Below are positions 27,842-35,442 of a stretch of 35,442 nucleotides of DNA, piece after piece; within the stretch, counting starts at the first letter, position 1, and the number at the start of each line of letters is the position of its first letter. A program made the position numbers and the translations under genes. Under the pieces are notes generated by a model. The model saw only the letters and a list, made by a program, of their open reading frames with translations, did no database searches and was not told where the DNA came from. Source of the DNA: Ignatzschineria cameli (GTDB taxonomy: Bacteria; Pseudomonadota; Gammaproteobacteria; Cardiobacteriales; Wohlfahrtiimonadaceae); contig NZ_QEWW01000011.1 of NCBI RefSeq assembly GCF_003121895.1, positions 1 to 35,442 on the forward strand, read 5' to 3'.

Positions 27842-28005
27842 AAGAAGATCACCCTCTACCGGCGCGAAATTGATGGAAGTACGCAATAGTAAGATCCGGC
27901 AGCGTTCAGCCTTTTTGTTTCAATCAATGATTCTTAAGAAGATTTTAGAGCGGCGGGAACAACCATCTTATTCTTTTCACCACCGCATGCCCGAAGAATG
28001 GCATC
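27842..28005 (+). repeat. P/Q hairpin repeat cluster 3 (Q-P)
   Basis: Q at 27857-27901 (starts TACCGG rather than TGCCGG) and P at 27952-27994 (ends CCCGA rather than CCCGC), so this pair has lost some end symmetry. It begins 16 bp after the ttrR stop and ends before the recQ promoter. A frame at 27783-28064 crossing it is not credible. Confidence 0.75.
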
Positions 28006-28029
28006 TTGATGATCAATTGTTTTATCTAT

Positions 28030-28059
28030 TTGAAACAATGAATCAGGAACTGCTATATA
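28030..28059 (+). promoter_or_regulatory. Candidate recQ promoter
   Basis: TTGAAA (28030-28035), 18 bp, TATATA (28054-28059), 55 bp before the recQ start. It follows directly on repeat cluster 3. Confidence 0.4.
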
Positions 28060-28113
28060 CTTGAGAGGGCAATTCTGCTACTGTTTATACGGTTTTATTG
28101 AGGGAGTATTTCA

Positions 28114-29943
28114 TTGACTGCCACGTCATTGACACAACAAGCGAAGGAAGCGCTAGCGAAATATTTTGGCTATAGTGAGTTTCGTCCTGGCCAACAGCGT
28201 CTGATCGATGCCATTTTATCCGGCAAAGATGCCTTAGGTATTATGCCGACAGGCGGTGGTAAATCACTCTGTTATCAGATCCCGGCACTCCTACTTCCTC
28301 ATGTAACACTAGTGGTCTCCCCACTTATCTCGTTGATGAAAGATCAGGTCGATTCTCTTACCGAAATCGGTATTCCGGCAACCTTTATCAATAGTACACT
28401 CGATGAGGAGACCTTTGTTCAGAGACTCATTGCGATTCGGCAAGGTCGCTATCAATTGATCTATATCGCCCCGGAACGACTCAATAGCCAGCTGATCCGT
28501 AATCTCTTCTCCGCCGTTAAAGTGAGCTTTATCGCCGTTGATGAAGCGCATTGCATCTCTAAATGGGGACACGATTTTCGCCCCGCCTATGGAGAGATTA
28601 TCGATTTTCTCCACCAACTTCCCTATCGCCCTCCTGTTGGCGCCTACACAGCAACAGCAACAACCGATGTGATCGAGGAGATCAAAAATCTTCTACAACT
28701 CCAAGATCCCGTAGAATCGATTATCAGCTTCGATCGTAAAAATCTGATCTTTGAGGTCTTAAAGATCTCCAATAAACGCGATTATATCCTTAACTTTATT
28801 CGCCGATTCTACCCCAAAGATTCAGGCGTCATCTATTGTGCGACTCGGAAGAATGTAGAGCTACTCACCCAATTTTTACAAGATGCCGGCATCAATGCGT
28901 TAGGCTATCACGGTGGCATGAGTAGTGAAGAGCGAGAAAAACATCAAAATGCCTTTATCTATGATGAAGTGGAGATTATTGTTGCTACTAATGCTTTCGG
29001 GATGGGGATCGACAAATCAAATGTCCGCTTTGTGATCCACTACAATATGCCCCAAAATATGGAAGCCTACTATCAAGAGGCAGGAAGAGCAGGAAGAGAT
29101 GGGGAGCCGGCACATTGCCTACTACTCTACTCACCACGCGATATCTCTAACCAGAAATATCTCATTGAGAATAATGAGTTTCTAATCGATCCTGAACGAA
29201 AGCGAATACTCTACCAAAATCTACAATCCCTGATCGATTATTGCCATTCAGAAGAGTGTCTTCGCGCTGAAATTTTACGCTACTTCTCTGAAACACCTAC
29301 CTTTGAAACATGTGATAACTGTGGCAATTGCACTAATACGACACCAAAGATCAATATCACTATTGAAGCGCAAAAGATCCTCTCTTGTGTCTATCGAGTA
29401 GAGCAAAATTATGGTATTACAACGGTCACACAAGTCTTAAAGGGCTCGAAAAATCGCCAAATTATCGAGCGCGGTTTAGATCAAGTCTCCACCTATGGCA
29501 TTATGAAAGAGTATCCAGAGCGAACCATTCGGGAGATGATTATGACATTAATCGCTCGAGGCTATCTCTATCAAACACCTGATGCGCGCCCTATTTTACG
29601 ACTCAAATCGGCGGCTAAAGCGATCTTAAAAGGGGAGAAGCAACTCTTCTACCGCCAAGATCTTATCGCTCATCGCACTGTTACCGATCCCGGCAGCCAC
29701 TATAAATCCCCCTTCTATGAGCCGCTCAAAGAGCTCCGCCTCTCCCTTGCGCGCGAACGCGATATTCCGGCATATGCGATCTTTACCGACGCTACTTTAC
29801 GGGAGATCTCAGAAAAGCGCCCTAAAACACCGGGAGAATTTCTCAATATTCGGGGTATCGGCATGAAAAAGCTCGACCAATATGGCTCACTCTTTATCGA
29901 AAAGATCAAAGAGTTGGAAGCAGGTGAGAGCTCTGCAAGCTAA
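28114..29943 (+). CDS. recQ: ATP-dependent DNA helicase RecQ
   Basis: 609 residues, the length of E. coli RecQ. The start is TTG 28114, with GAGGGAG about 7-9 bp upstream and no ATG or GTG nearby that would keep the N-terminus. Motif 0 (FGYSEFRPGQQ), Walker A MPTGGGKS (K50), DEAH box (D143-H146), motif VI QEAGRAGRDG, a zinc-binding Cys set (C in HSEEC, and TCDNCGNC near 401-407), a winged-helix RQC part, and a C-terminal HRDC domain (about 525-605). It unwinds DNA 3' to 5' in recombination and fork repair. A single-gene unit between the repeat cluster and a convergent methyltransferase gene. Confidence 0.96.
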   Translation: MTATSLTQQAKEALAKYFGYSEFRPGQQRLIDAILSGKDALGIMPTGGGKSLCYQIPALLLPHVTLVVSPLISLMKDQVDSLTEIGIPATFINSTLDEETFVQRLIAIRQGRYQLIYIAPERLNSQLIRNLFSAVKVSFIAVDEAHCISKWGHDFRPAYGEIIDFLHQLPYRPPVGAYTATATTDVIEEIKNLLQLQDPVESIISFDRKNLIFEVLKISNKRDYILNFIRRFYPKDSGVIYCATRKNVELLTQFLQDAGINALGYHGGMSSEEREKHQNAFIYDEVEIIVATNAFGMGIDKSNVRFVIHYNMPQNMEAYYQEAGRAGRDGEPAHCLLLYSPRDISNQKYLIENNEFLIDPERKRILYQNLQSLIDYCHSEECLRAEILRYFSETPTFETCDNCGNCTNTTPKINITIEAQKILSCVYRVEQNYGITTVTQVLKGSKNRQIIERGLDQVSTYGIMKEYPERTIREMIMTLIARGYLYQTPDARPILRLKSAAKAILKGEKQLFYRQDLIAHRTVTDPGSHYKSPFYEPLKELRLSLARERDIPAYAIFTDATLREISEKRPKTPGEFLNIRGIGMKKLDQYGSLFIEKIKELEAGESSAS

Positions 29944-30019
29944 TCTCTCAGCATGCGAATCTAGTTTAGCACTCACTAAAACTTAGCAAACAGCTTCTTT
30001 TAAGATATCTCTCTGTCAG

Positions 30020-31276
30020 TTAGAGATGGTGCGCATAATCGTAGAGGGCAAAACCTTGTAATGCTTCATCAAAGTTTTTACCCACAGCTAGGACCTTAAA
30101 GCGCTCCCCCATCTCTTCAGGATGGACGAGTTGCTGTACTTTTTGGGAGAGCTCATACCAGCCGATATCATTCTTATCCCCCTTTTCCGCTAAAGCCTCC
30201 TGCTCTGCTTTCACCATCTCCTGCAAGCCATTGCCCATCAAGAAGTAAGCTTGTGCAGTATAGCCTAAGAAGGTTAACCCCATCTCCACAAGAAGCGTTG
30301 CAACCTGGGTGAAATTAACATTCGCTGTGAGATCTTGGAGTCCAGGATAGAGATAAAAATCTTCATGAGCACGATGTTTATAGTGAGCAATCAAGGTGCC
30401 GGTCGTGCGCTCTGGGCGATAATATTCTCGCTCGTCATAACCGTAATCGATAAAGAGCGCAACACCTTTTTCAAGATGTTCAAAAAGTGGTGGTAACCAA
30501 CTTTCAAGAGCAGGACAATACTCTGTCTCGGTTCCTTCTAACAGGGTATAACCCTTATCGAGAAGCGATTGATAAAAGCGCTGTAATGCCGCATCAGCCG
30601 GTCGCAAGCGAGAGACAAAACGCACACTGCGATTCTCATCATCTAACTCAATATCGACATCGATATAGTGGGGCTTTCCCTCATGGATCTTAAAGCGCTC
30701 AACTGTTAATGCATCGAGCACCTCATTGGCAATAATCACCCCATTCCACGCTGCTTGTGGAGGTGTATCAATCCATTCAACCTGATCGATATATTCCGGT
30801 AGACTCTCGGCAATTAAGGCTCGCTGCCGCGCTTTTAGATCGGGAGAGACCTCTAAAATCAGATAACGCGAAGGAAGCTCATCCGTGGCTTTAAGTGCTA
30901 AAAGCAGATCTCGCGCCATTGTGCCATTACCGGCACCAATCTCCAAAATATCAAAGTCTTGCGACTTGGTCTCATCCATTGATGCCATCAAAGAGGCAAT
31001 CTCTCTGACTTGATTCGCTAATGATCGAGAAAAGAGATCAGAGATAAGTGGCGCTGTAATAAAATCACCCGCCTCACCAAAAACGGCTTGTGGACCGGTA
31101 TAGTAGCCAAGCTGAGGATGGTAGAGTGCTAAGTTGAAGAAGCGAGAAAATGGCATCGGCCCCGATTCACGAATCTCATTGATGATCTCTAAGGTTAATT
31201 CTGTTGAGCGCGCTAACGCCTCTTCCGATGGAATCGGTAACTCTTCTTCAATCTTTTGATGACTAAAATGTTGCAC
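30020..31276 (-). CDS. MidA-type (DUF185/COG1565) SAM-dependent methyltransferase
   Basis: 418 residues from GTG 31276, chosen because AGGAG ends 7 bp upstream; GTG 31279 is equally possible, and an upstream in-frame TTG (31297) would place the ribosome site inside the gene. Family features: the N-terminal FFNLALYHPQLGYYTG, then GEAGDFITAPLISDLF and the SAM-binding loop ILEIGAGNGTMARDLL, then IANEVLDAL and FIDYGYDERE. The family includes human NDUFAF7, which dimethylates an arginine of complex I subunit NDUFS2; bacterial substrates are mostly unknown. It lies in a minus-strand row with a lipoprotein gene 30 bp upstream. Confidence 0.88.
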   Translation of the reverse strand: MQHFSHQKIEEELPIPSEEALARSTELTLEIINEIRESGPMPFSRFFNLALYHPQLGYYTGPQAVFGEAGDFITAPLISDLFSRSLANQVREIASLMASMDETKSQDFDILEIGAGNGTMARDLLLALKATDELPSRYLILEVSPDLKARQRALIAESLPEYIDQVEWIDTPPQAAWNGVIIANEVLDALTVERFKIHEGKPHYIDVDIELDDENRSVRFVSRLRPADAALQRFYQSLLDKGYTLLEGTETEYCPALESWLPPLFEHLEKGVALFIDYGYDEREYYRPERTTGTLIAHYKHRAHEDFYLYPGLQDLTANVNFTQVATLLVEMGLTFLGYTAQAYFLMGNGLQEMVKAEQEALAEKGDKNDIGWYELSQKVQQLVHPEEMGERFKVLAVGKNFDEALQGFALYDYAHHL

Positions 31277-31305
31277 CACGCTTCTCCTCTGACTCAATCA
31301 ATCTA

Positions 31306-31572
31306 CTAAAGTGCATCAACCTTACCAAATCCGCGACTATTGCGCTCCACTTTTACCATCTGACCTGGGAAGATCTCCACAGCGCCCGAGACAATAACCG
31401 GAATATGCCCACGATCTTCCGTCTCAACACTAATTTCGGAATCGCCTGCTTCATTGATCATGATAGAAGCAACACGTCCCTTTCCACGATAACTTCCCTG
31501 TCCATCATTAAGCCCTGCAGCACAGCCGGTCATCATTAAAAGAAAGCTGCATAATAGTCCTACTTTTTTCAT
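31306..31572 (-). CDS. Small lipoprotein
   Basis: 88 residues from ATG 31572 (AAGGAA 8 bp upstream); a longer start at 31605 precedes the lysine-rich signal start and is not chosen. MKKVGLLCSFLLMMTGC is a lipoprotein signal with the lipobox ending T-G-C (Cys about 17). The mature part, with VASIMINEAGDSEISVETED and a VSGAVEIFPGQMVKVERN segment, reads as a small beta-barrel of about 60 residues. No family recognised. The residue after Cys is Ala, which permits outer-membrane sorting. Confidence 0.72.
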   Translation of the reverse strand: MKKVGLLCSFLLMMTGCAAGLNDGQGSYRGKGRVASIMINEAGDSEISVETEDRGHIPVIVSGAVEIFPGQMVKVERNSRGFGKVDAL

Positions 31573-31604
31573 TCTCTTTATTCCTTTCTGATCAATTTTT
31601 ATCA

Positions 31605-31640
31605 TTTTTCATCGTTTTGCATCGTTTTGCATCGTTTTAC
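31605..31640 (-). repeat. 10-bp tandem repeats in the lipoprotein leader
   Basis: On minus AAAACGATGC is repeated three times and then decays (AAAAATGATA), directly upstream of the lipoprotein ribosome site. Confidence 0.7.
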
Positions 31641-31660
31641 ATTATTTTTAATAATAGTGA

Positions 31661-31685
31661 GTCGCTATCACCACCGTGATGCGAC
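31661..31685. terminator. Hairpin after ybaK, possible terminator
   Basis: GTCGC-T-ATCAC pairs with GTGAT-GCGAC around a CACC loop, leaving one bulged T. It is 28 bp past the ybaK stop. The T-run is on the plus-strand side, so termination of the minus transcript is uncertain. Confidence 0.45.
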
Positions 31686-31712
31686 ATTTTTACTATTTTG
31701 TCACACTTCCTA

Positions 31713-32198
31713 CTATTTCGTTACCGAAATGGGCACAACCCCGATATGGGTCAAGAGCGCCGGAGTAATCTTAATATTCACCCCACGCTTTCCCCCATTA
31801 ATATAGAAGCTCTCAAGCTGAAAGATACTCGCTTCGGCATAGATAGGAAGATCTGCCTTAATTCCAAAGGGAGAGGTTCCACCAAATTGATAGCCGGTCC
31901 ATTTATGGGCATATTCATAGGGCGCCGGGCGAATACTCTTTACCCCTAAAATTTTCCGCAACTTTTTTGTATCGATTGTCTGATCGCCATGTTGCAATAC
32001 CATATAGCCGTGATGCTTCTCATCCATAAAGACGATACTTTTAATCACCTCATAGGCTGGAACGCCCAGAAAGTTTGCCATAAACTCTGCTGTGCCCTCT
32101 ATCTCTCCGGTGCATTGATAGAGTTCATAGGGTAATTGATGCCGATCTAGATAGAGCGTAGCCGGCGTCTTAACGCGTTCCGATTCTGCTCGTTTCAT
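31713..32198 (-). CDS. ybaK: YbaK-family Cys-tRNA(Pro)/aminoacyl-tRNA deacylase
   Basis: 161 residues, ATG 32198, AGAGGAA 8 bp upstream. Typical of YbaK/EbsC: the lysine in YEVIKSIVFM, LQHGDQTIDTKKL, and the loop YQFGGTSPFGIK with the conserved GG-x-S-P-x-G. The enzyme hydrolyses Cys-tRNA(Pro) formed by prolyl-tRNA synthetase; related family members clear other mischarged tRNAs. Length equals E. coli YbaK (159). The 40-bp stem at 32220-32260 lies directly upstream in its leader. Confidence 0.9.
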   Translation of the reverse strand: MKRAESERVKTPATLYLDRHQLPYELYQCTGEIEGTAEFMANFLGVPAYEVIKSIVFMDEKHHGYMVLQHGDQTIDTKKLRKILGVKSIRPAPYEYAHKWTGYQFGGTSPFGIKADLPIYAEASIFQLESFYINGGKRGVNIKITPALLTHIGVVPISVTK

Positions 32199-32219
32199 CG
32201 ATAATTCCTCTAAAAGAAG

Positions 32220-32260
32220 AGATCTCTCCTATCCTGCCATCGGCCCGATAAGAGAGATCT
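32220..32260 (-). terminator. Long imperfect hairpin between rhlB and ybaK
   Basis: AGATCTCTCCTATC pairs with GATAAGAGAGATCT over 14 bp with one mismatch and a 13-base loop. It lies 140 bp past the rhlB stop and 20 bp before ybaK, so it may end rhlB transcription or act in the ybaK leader. No clear T-run follows on minus. Confidence 0.5.
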
Positions 32261-32400
32261 AATTTGTATATCCCATTTCGTATATTTAACTTATAGCTCT
32301 AACTGCTATATCTAACTGACAAATAACTGACAAATAATTGATAACTAACTGATAGATCTAGCGTTAAATAACTCAATAATCTAATTTGGAAAGCTAACCG

Positions 32401-33969
32401 CTACTCACCTTGAGGTGCCGGCGTATCTGCTTTCGGCGCACGATTAGAACGATTACCACTATTACGGCGTGGACGACGAACGTTACGACGAGGGCGACGT
32501 TTAGGAGCTGAAGATTTCTCTTCACCACTATTAGCGTTCTCTGCGCCGGCAGCAGGTTGTGCGTTCTCTTTTTGAGGCGCTTTTTCAGCACTATTTTCAG
32601 GTGCTCTCTCCGCTACTGGTGATGGCGCTTTCTGCTCTTCATTGCGATCAGAGCCCTTCTCCCCTTTCTCATCATCTGAACGACGGCGACGAGGCGTTCG
32701 ACGTGCTGAACGATTATCCCGCTCATTGCGGTCACCGGTACGACGATTATTACGCGGAGTTCTACCTCGACGATCACGACGTTTCGGGGCTTCCACTTCT
32801 GGCGTTACTAGAAGCTCCTCTGTAATCACCGCAACAGGAATCTCCTCTTTAATATAATCTTGGATATCCATCAATGAGTAGACATACTCTTCACAAGCAA
32901 AGGTGATTGCCGTGCCTTCTGCTCCTGCACGCGCGGTTCTTCCGATACGATGAACATAATCTTCCACATCTTGCGGAAGGTCGTAGTTAAAGACATGAGA
33001 TACATCAGGAATATGAAGACCACGTGCGGCCACATCAGTTGCCACCATGATGGAGAGCTCTCCATTTTTAAACTCTTCTAGGAGCTTCTCTCGGCGATTT
33101 TGTGGAATATCTCCTGAAAGAACCGCCGCTTTATAACCATTAGCATTGAGCGATTCAAAGACCTCATCAGCGACACGTTTTGTATTAACAAAGACGATAG
33201 AGCGCTCTGCTTTCTCATGCTTTAAGAGCCCAAAGAGCAGTTTAATCTTCTCATCAGAAGCAACATGGTAGAGGCGCTGTGTAATACGTGAACCGGTCAC
33301 CTGCTCTGATTCAACTTTAATCAGCTTTGCATCATTCATATGCTCATAAGCAAGCTCTAAAATTCGTTGAGAGAAGGTTGCCGAGAAGAGCATATTTTGG
33401 CGCTTTTCAACCTTCGGCATTTGACGTAAGAGGAAGCGAATATCATTGATAAACCCAAGATCAAACATTCGATCGGCCTCATCTAAAACAAAGACCTCCA
33501 CATTGCGGAGATTGAGTTTCTTCTGCTTAAAGTAATCTAAAATTCGGCCAACAGTCCCGATCACAACATCAGGATCAGCATCTAATGCCTCATTTTGTGT
33601 TCCATAAGAGGCACCGCCATAGAGCAAGGCATACTTCAGGCCGGTATAGCGCCCTAACATCTCTGCATCACTATGGATCTGCACTGCAAGTTCTCTTGTT
33701 GGTGCCATAATAATGGCATAGGGGCCTTTTTTCCCCTCTTCTACCGGCACTGTCATGAGGTGGTTTAAGGTCGCTAATAGGAAAGTTGCAGTTTTCCCTG
33801 TCCCTGTTTGTGCTTGGCCGGTGACATCTTTGCCCGCTAATAGATCGGGGAGTGCCTTCTCTTGAATTTCGGTACAGTAGACGTAACCGTTATCTTCCAA
33901 GCTCTCTTTCAGTGAATCATGTAAATTTAAATCTGCAAACTTCATAGAAGTTAATAGTGGTTTTCCCAT
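32401..33969 (-). CDS. rhlB: DEAD-box RNA helicase RhlB
   Basis: 522 residues against about 420 in E. coli RhlB. The N-terminus (KFADLNLHDSLKE) aligns with E. coli from its first residues, supporting ATG 33969 although no ribosome site is clear. Motifs: AQTGTGKT (53-60), PTRELAVQ, VLDEADRMFDLGFI, SAT, ATDVAARGLHIPDVSHVFNY and HRIGRTARAG; ACEEY after it is RhlB-like. The last 120 residues are a disordered tail: Arg-rich, then Glu/Ala-rich, then Arg-rich again. RhlB unwinds RNA in the degradosome with RNase E. Divergent from trxA, as in E. coli. Confidence 0.93.
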   Translation of the reverse strand: MGKPLLTSMKFADLNLHDSLKESLEDNGYVYCTEIQEKALPDLLAGKDVTGQAQTGTGKTATFLLATLNHLMTVPVEEGKKGPYAIIMAPTRELAVQIHSDAEMLGRYTGLKYALLYGGASYGTQNEALDADPDVVIGTVGRILDYFKQKKLNLRNVEVFVLDEADRMFDLGFINDIRFLLRQMPKVEKRQNMLFSATFSQRILELAYEHMNDAKLIKVESEQVTGSRITQRLYHVASDEKIKLLFGLLKHEKAERSIVFVNTKRVADEVFESLNANGYKAAVLSGDIPQNRREKLLEEFKNGELSIMVATDVAARGLHIPDVSHVFNYDLPQDVEDYVHRIGRTARAGAEGTAITFACEEYVYSLMDIQDYIKEEIPVAVITEELLVTPEVEAPKRRDRRGRTPRNNRRTGDRNERDNRSARRTPRRRRSDDEKGEKGSDRNEEQKAPSPVAERAPENSAEKAPQKENAQPAAGAENANSGEEKSSAPKRRPRRNVRRPRRNSGNRSNRAPKADTPAPQGE

Positions 33970-34054
33970 AGGTATTGACCTGAGTCCTCAGTTAATCTGT
34001 TCTTCAATAAATTATATTAATGACAGTGGTTGAAATTTTTATCTCGTTCGAACC

Positions 34055-34083
34055 TTGTCATTTCCCCATTTTTCGGGTGTAAT
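34055..34083 (+). promoter_or_regulatory. trxA promoter
   Basis: TTGTCA (34055-34060), exactly 17 bp, TGTAAT (34078-34083); each hexamer has one mismatch. The start would be near 34090, inside the palindrome at 34081-34094. Confidence 0.6.
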
Positions 34084-34094
34084 ACCTAGGTATT
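34081..34094. promoter_or_regulatory. Perfect palindrome at the trxA start site
   Basis: AATACCTAGGTATT is a 14-bp perfect palindrome that overlaps the -10 hexamer and the predicted transcription start, a position suited to a repressor. Confidence 0.45.
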
Positions 34095-34165
34095 ATCATA
34101 TTTTATAAAGAAAATTCCAAATCTAATTTTGGATATCTTGATCCATTTCTCAGGGGAGAGTAACA

Positions 34166-34489
34166 ATGAGTAACTTAGTAAATGCAACTGATGCAACCTT
34201 TGAAGCGGAAGTTTTAAAAGCAGAACTTCCTGTTCTCGTCGATTTCTGGGCTGATTGGTGTGCGCCATGCCGTATGATTACACCTATTATTGAAGCAGCT
34301 TCAGAAGAGTATGCGGGCAAATTAAAAGTGGTCAAACTTGATGTACAAAACAACCAAGACACTGCTGTTAAGTTCCAAATTCGTGGAATTCCTGCATTAA
34401 TGATCTTCAAAAATGGCGAAATTGTTGGCCAACACGTTGGCGCGCTTAACAAAGCACAATTAGCACAATTTATCGACAGCCATCTCTAG
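34166..34489 (+). CDS. trxA: Thioredoxin TrxA
   Basis: 107 residues, ATG 34166, with GGGGAGAG just upstream. Standard thioredoxin fold: LPVLVDFWADWCAPCRM with the active site WCAPC (usual WCGPC), buried D in LVDFWA, cis-proline in RGIPALMIF and FKNGEIVG. It reduces protein disulfides in the cytoplasm with electrons from thioredoxin reductase. The divergent rhlB neighbour makes it the E. coli trxA counterpart; rho, which follows in E. coli, is not in the window, where a repeat cluster takes that place. Confidence 0.95.
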   Translation: MSNLVNATDATFEAEVLKAELPVLVDFWADWCAPCRMITPIIEAASEEYAGKLKVVKLDVQNNQDTAVKFQIRGIPALMIFKNGEIVGQHVGALNKAQLAQFIDSHL

Positions 34490-34563
34490 TCGAGAACGAT
34501 CTTACATTCTTCAGTAGAGATCTCGATTATCTCAATCGAACCTCTTACAACAGAAGAGTCTTT

Positions 34564-34590
34564 AAAAGCCGGTCAATGACCGGTTTTTTT
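34564..34590 (+). terminator. Intrinsic terminator after trxA
   Basis: CCGGTCA and TGACCGG pair around one A (34569-34575 with 34577-34583), followed by seven T. About 75 bp past the trxA stop. Confidence 0.88.
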
Positions 34591-34620
34591 ATGGATGATT
34601 TTTTATTGATGATTCTTAAG

Positions 34621-35442
34621 AAGATTCATTGAGCGGCGGGAACCGACTATTGCACTCTTATCACCACTGCCTGCCCGCCTACTGGCATCTTCGATGCCAT
34701 CTGCCGGCGCGTGATTTATGGAAGAACGCGATAGTAAGATCCGGCAGCGTTCACTCTTTTTTCTCTCAATATGATTCATCGTAAAGGTAACGATAATTGC
34801 CGGCATGCAACTTGTAGAAGGATGCAGTAGTAACCTCCGGCAACTCATCAACCTCTGTTATTTCAACGAATAAGAAGGTTTTGGAGCGGCGGGAACCGAC
34901 TATTGCACTCTTATCACTACTGCATGCCCGCCTACTGGCATCTTCGATGCCATCTGCCGGCGCGTGATTTGTGGAAGAATGCGATAGTAAGGATCGGCAA
35001 CTCACCAGCTTTAATAAAGGGCAGTAATATTCCGGCAATCGAATGATTGCCATCTGCCGGCGCACGATTTATGGAAGAACGCGATAGTAAGGACCGGCAG
35101 CGTTCAGCCTCTTCTCTTTTGATGAATAATTTGATGAATGATTCTTAAAAAGATTCATTGAACGGCGGGAACCGACTATTACACTCTTATCACTACTGCA
35201 TGCCCGCCAGTCGGTATCTCTGATGCTATCTGCCGGCGCACTATTTGTGGAAGAGCGCGATAGTAAGGATCGGCAACTCACCAGCTTTAATAAAGGGCAG
35301 TAATATTCCGGCAATCGAATGATTGCCATCTGCCGGCGCACGATTTATGGAAGAACGCGATAGTAAGGACCGGCAGCGTTCAGCCTCTTCTCTTTTGATG
35401 AATAATTTGATGAATGATTCTTAAAAAGATTCATTGAACGGC
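34621..35442 (+). repeat. P/Q hairpin repeat cluster 4: P-Q-Q units, continuing past the edge
   Basis: P at 34635-34678, Q at 34702-34746 and 34798-34842; P 34888-34931, Q 34955-34999 and 35055-35099; P 35164-35207, Q 35231-35275 and 35331-35375; the next P starts at 35440. The last two P-Q-Q units are 276 bp apart and partly identical (34985-35162 against 35261-35438); the first unit is 253 bp. P is 44 bp and Q is 45 bp in every copy. Small palindromes such as TGGCATCTTCGATGCCA (about 34683-34699) join them. Minus-strand frames of 80-100 codons here repeat with the DNA and are not genes. Confidence 0.92.

Noticed and set aside
34603-35341. Related minus-strand frames of 80-100 codons (also at 18118-18327, 18458-18691 and 24667-24879)
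   Set aside because: They are translations of the P/Q repeats, have no ribosome sites, and their similarity follows the DNA repeat.
34635-35442. Integron attC sites
   Set aside because: No conserved RYYYAAC/GTTRRRY ends, no cassette genes and no integrase.

Overview
The window looks like a chromosomal segment of a low-GC gammaproteobacterium. Evidence: an rhlB/trxA divergent pair (the arrangement of E. coli), an artPIQM-type transporter in the E. coli gene order, a complete tetrathionate reductase locus (ttrBCA with ttrSR), RecQ, YbaK and an aaeXAB-type efflux operon. The AT-rich spacers and the gene mix would fit relatives of Cardiobacteriales such as Ignatzschineria or Wohlfahrtiimonas; that placement is inference from memory, not a database result.

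Layout. 1-5494 (minus) is the 5' part of a giant surface adhesin that runs off the left edge. It has an N-terminal BapA-like region, one Ig-like domain, about 100 hexapeptides of the SENGSG type, about 285 Ser-Asp dipeptides, then near-identical 84-residue Ig-like repeats. After a 1.1 kb AT-rich spacer comes a TPR-like/ATP-grasp protein (minus). 8261-11312 is a DUF1656-HlyD-FUSC efflux operon. 11415-12572 is a two-gene cassette (HEPN-like protein plus helical partner). tRNA-Ser(GCT) is at 12931-13021, followed by artPIQM (13139-16340, minus), then a P-loop ATPase/Mth938-domain pair (16850-18092, plus). The tetrathionate respiration locus spans 18773-27841: ttrBCA on minus, ttrSR on plus, separated by a 1.4 kb spacer largely filled by a tandem repeat array. 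recQ (plus), a MidA-type methyltransferase, a small lipoprotein, ybaK and rhlB (all minus) and trxA (plus) follow.

Four intergenic clusters (18.2-18.6, 24.1-25.1, 27.9-28.0 and 34.6-35.4 kb) are built from the same two hairpin-ended units, here called P (about 44 bp, GGCGGG...CCCGC) and Q (45 bp, TGCCGG...CCGGCA). P resembles an inverted, diverged copy of Q. The units combine into higher-order tandem repeats (P-Q of about 235 bp, P-Q-Q of 276 bp). I do not recognise this family; it behaves like a REP/BIME-type chromosomal repeat.

How the genes work together: TtrS/TtrR should sense tetrathionate and activate ttrBCA, which reduces tetrathionate to thiosulfate with electrons from quinol; a near-consensus FNR-like box upstream of ttrB fits anaerobic control. 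The Art system imports arginine or another basic amino acid. The adhesin and the neighbouring ATP-grasp protein may be functionally linked, but only adjacency supports that. The least ordinary items are the adhesin's two stacked 18-bp-period arrays and the P/Q repeat family.
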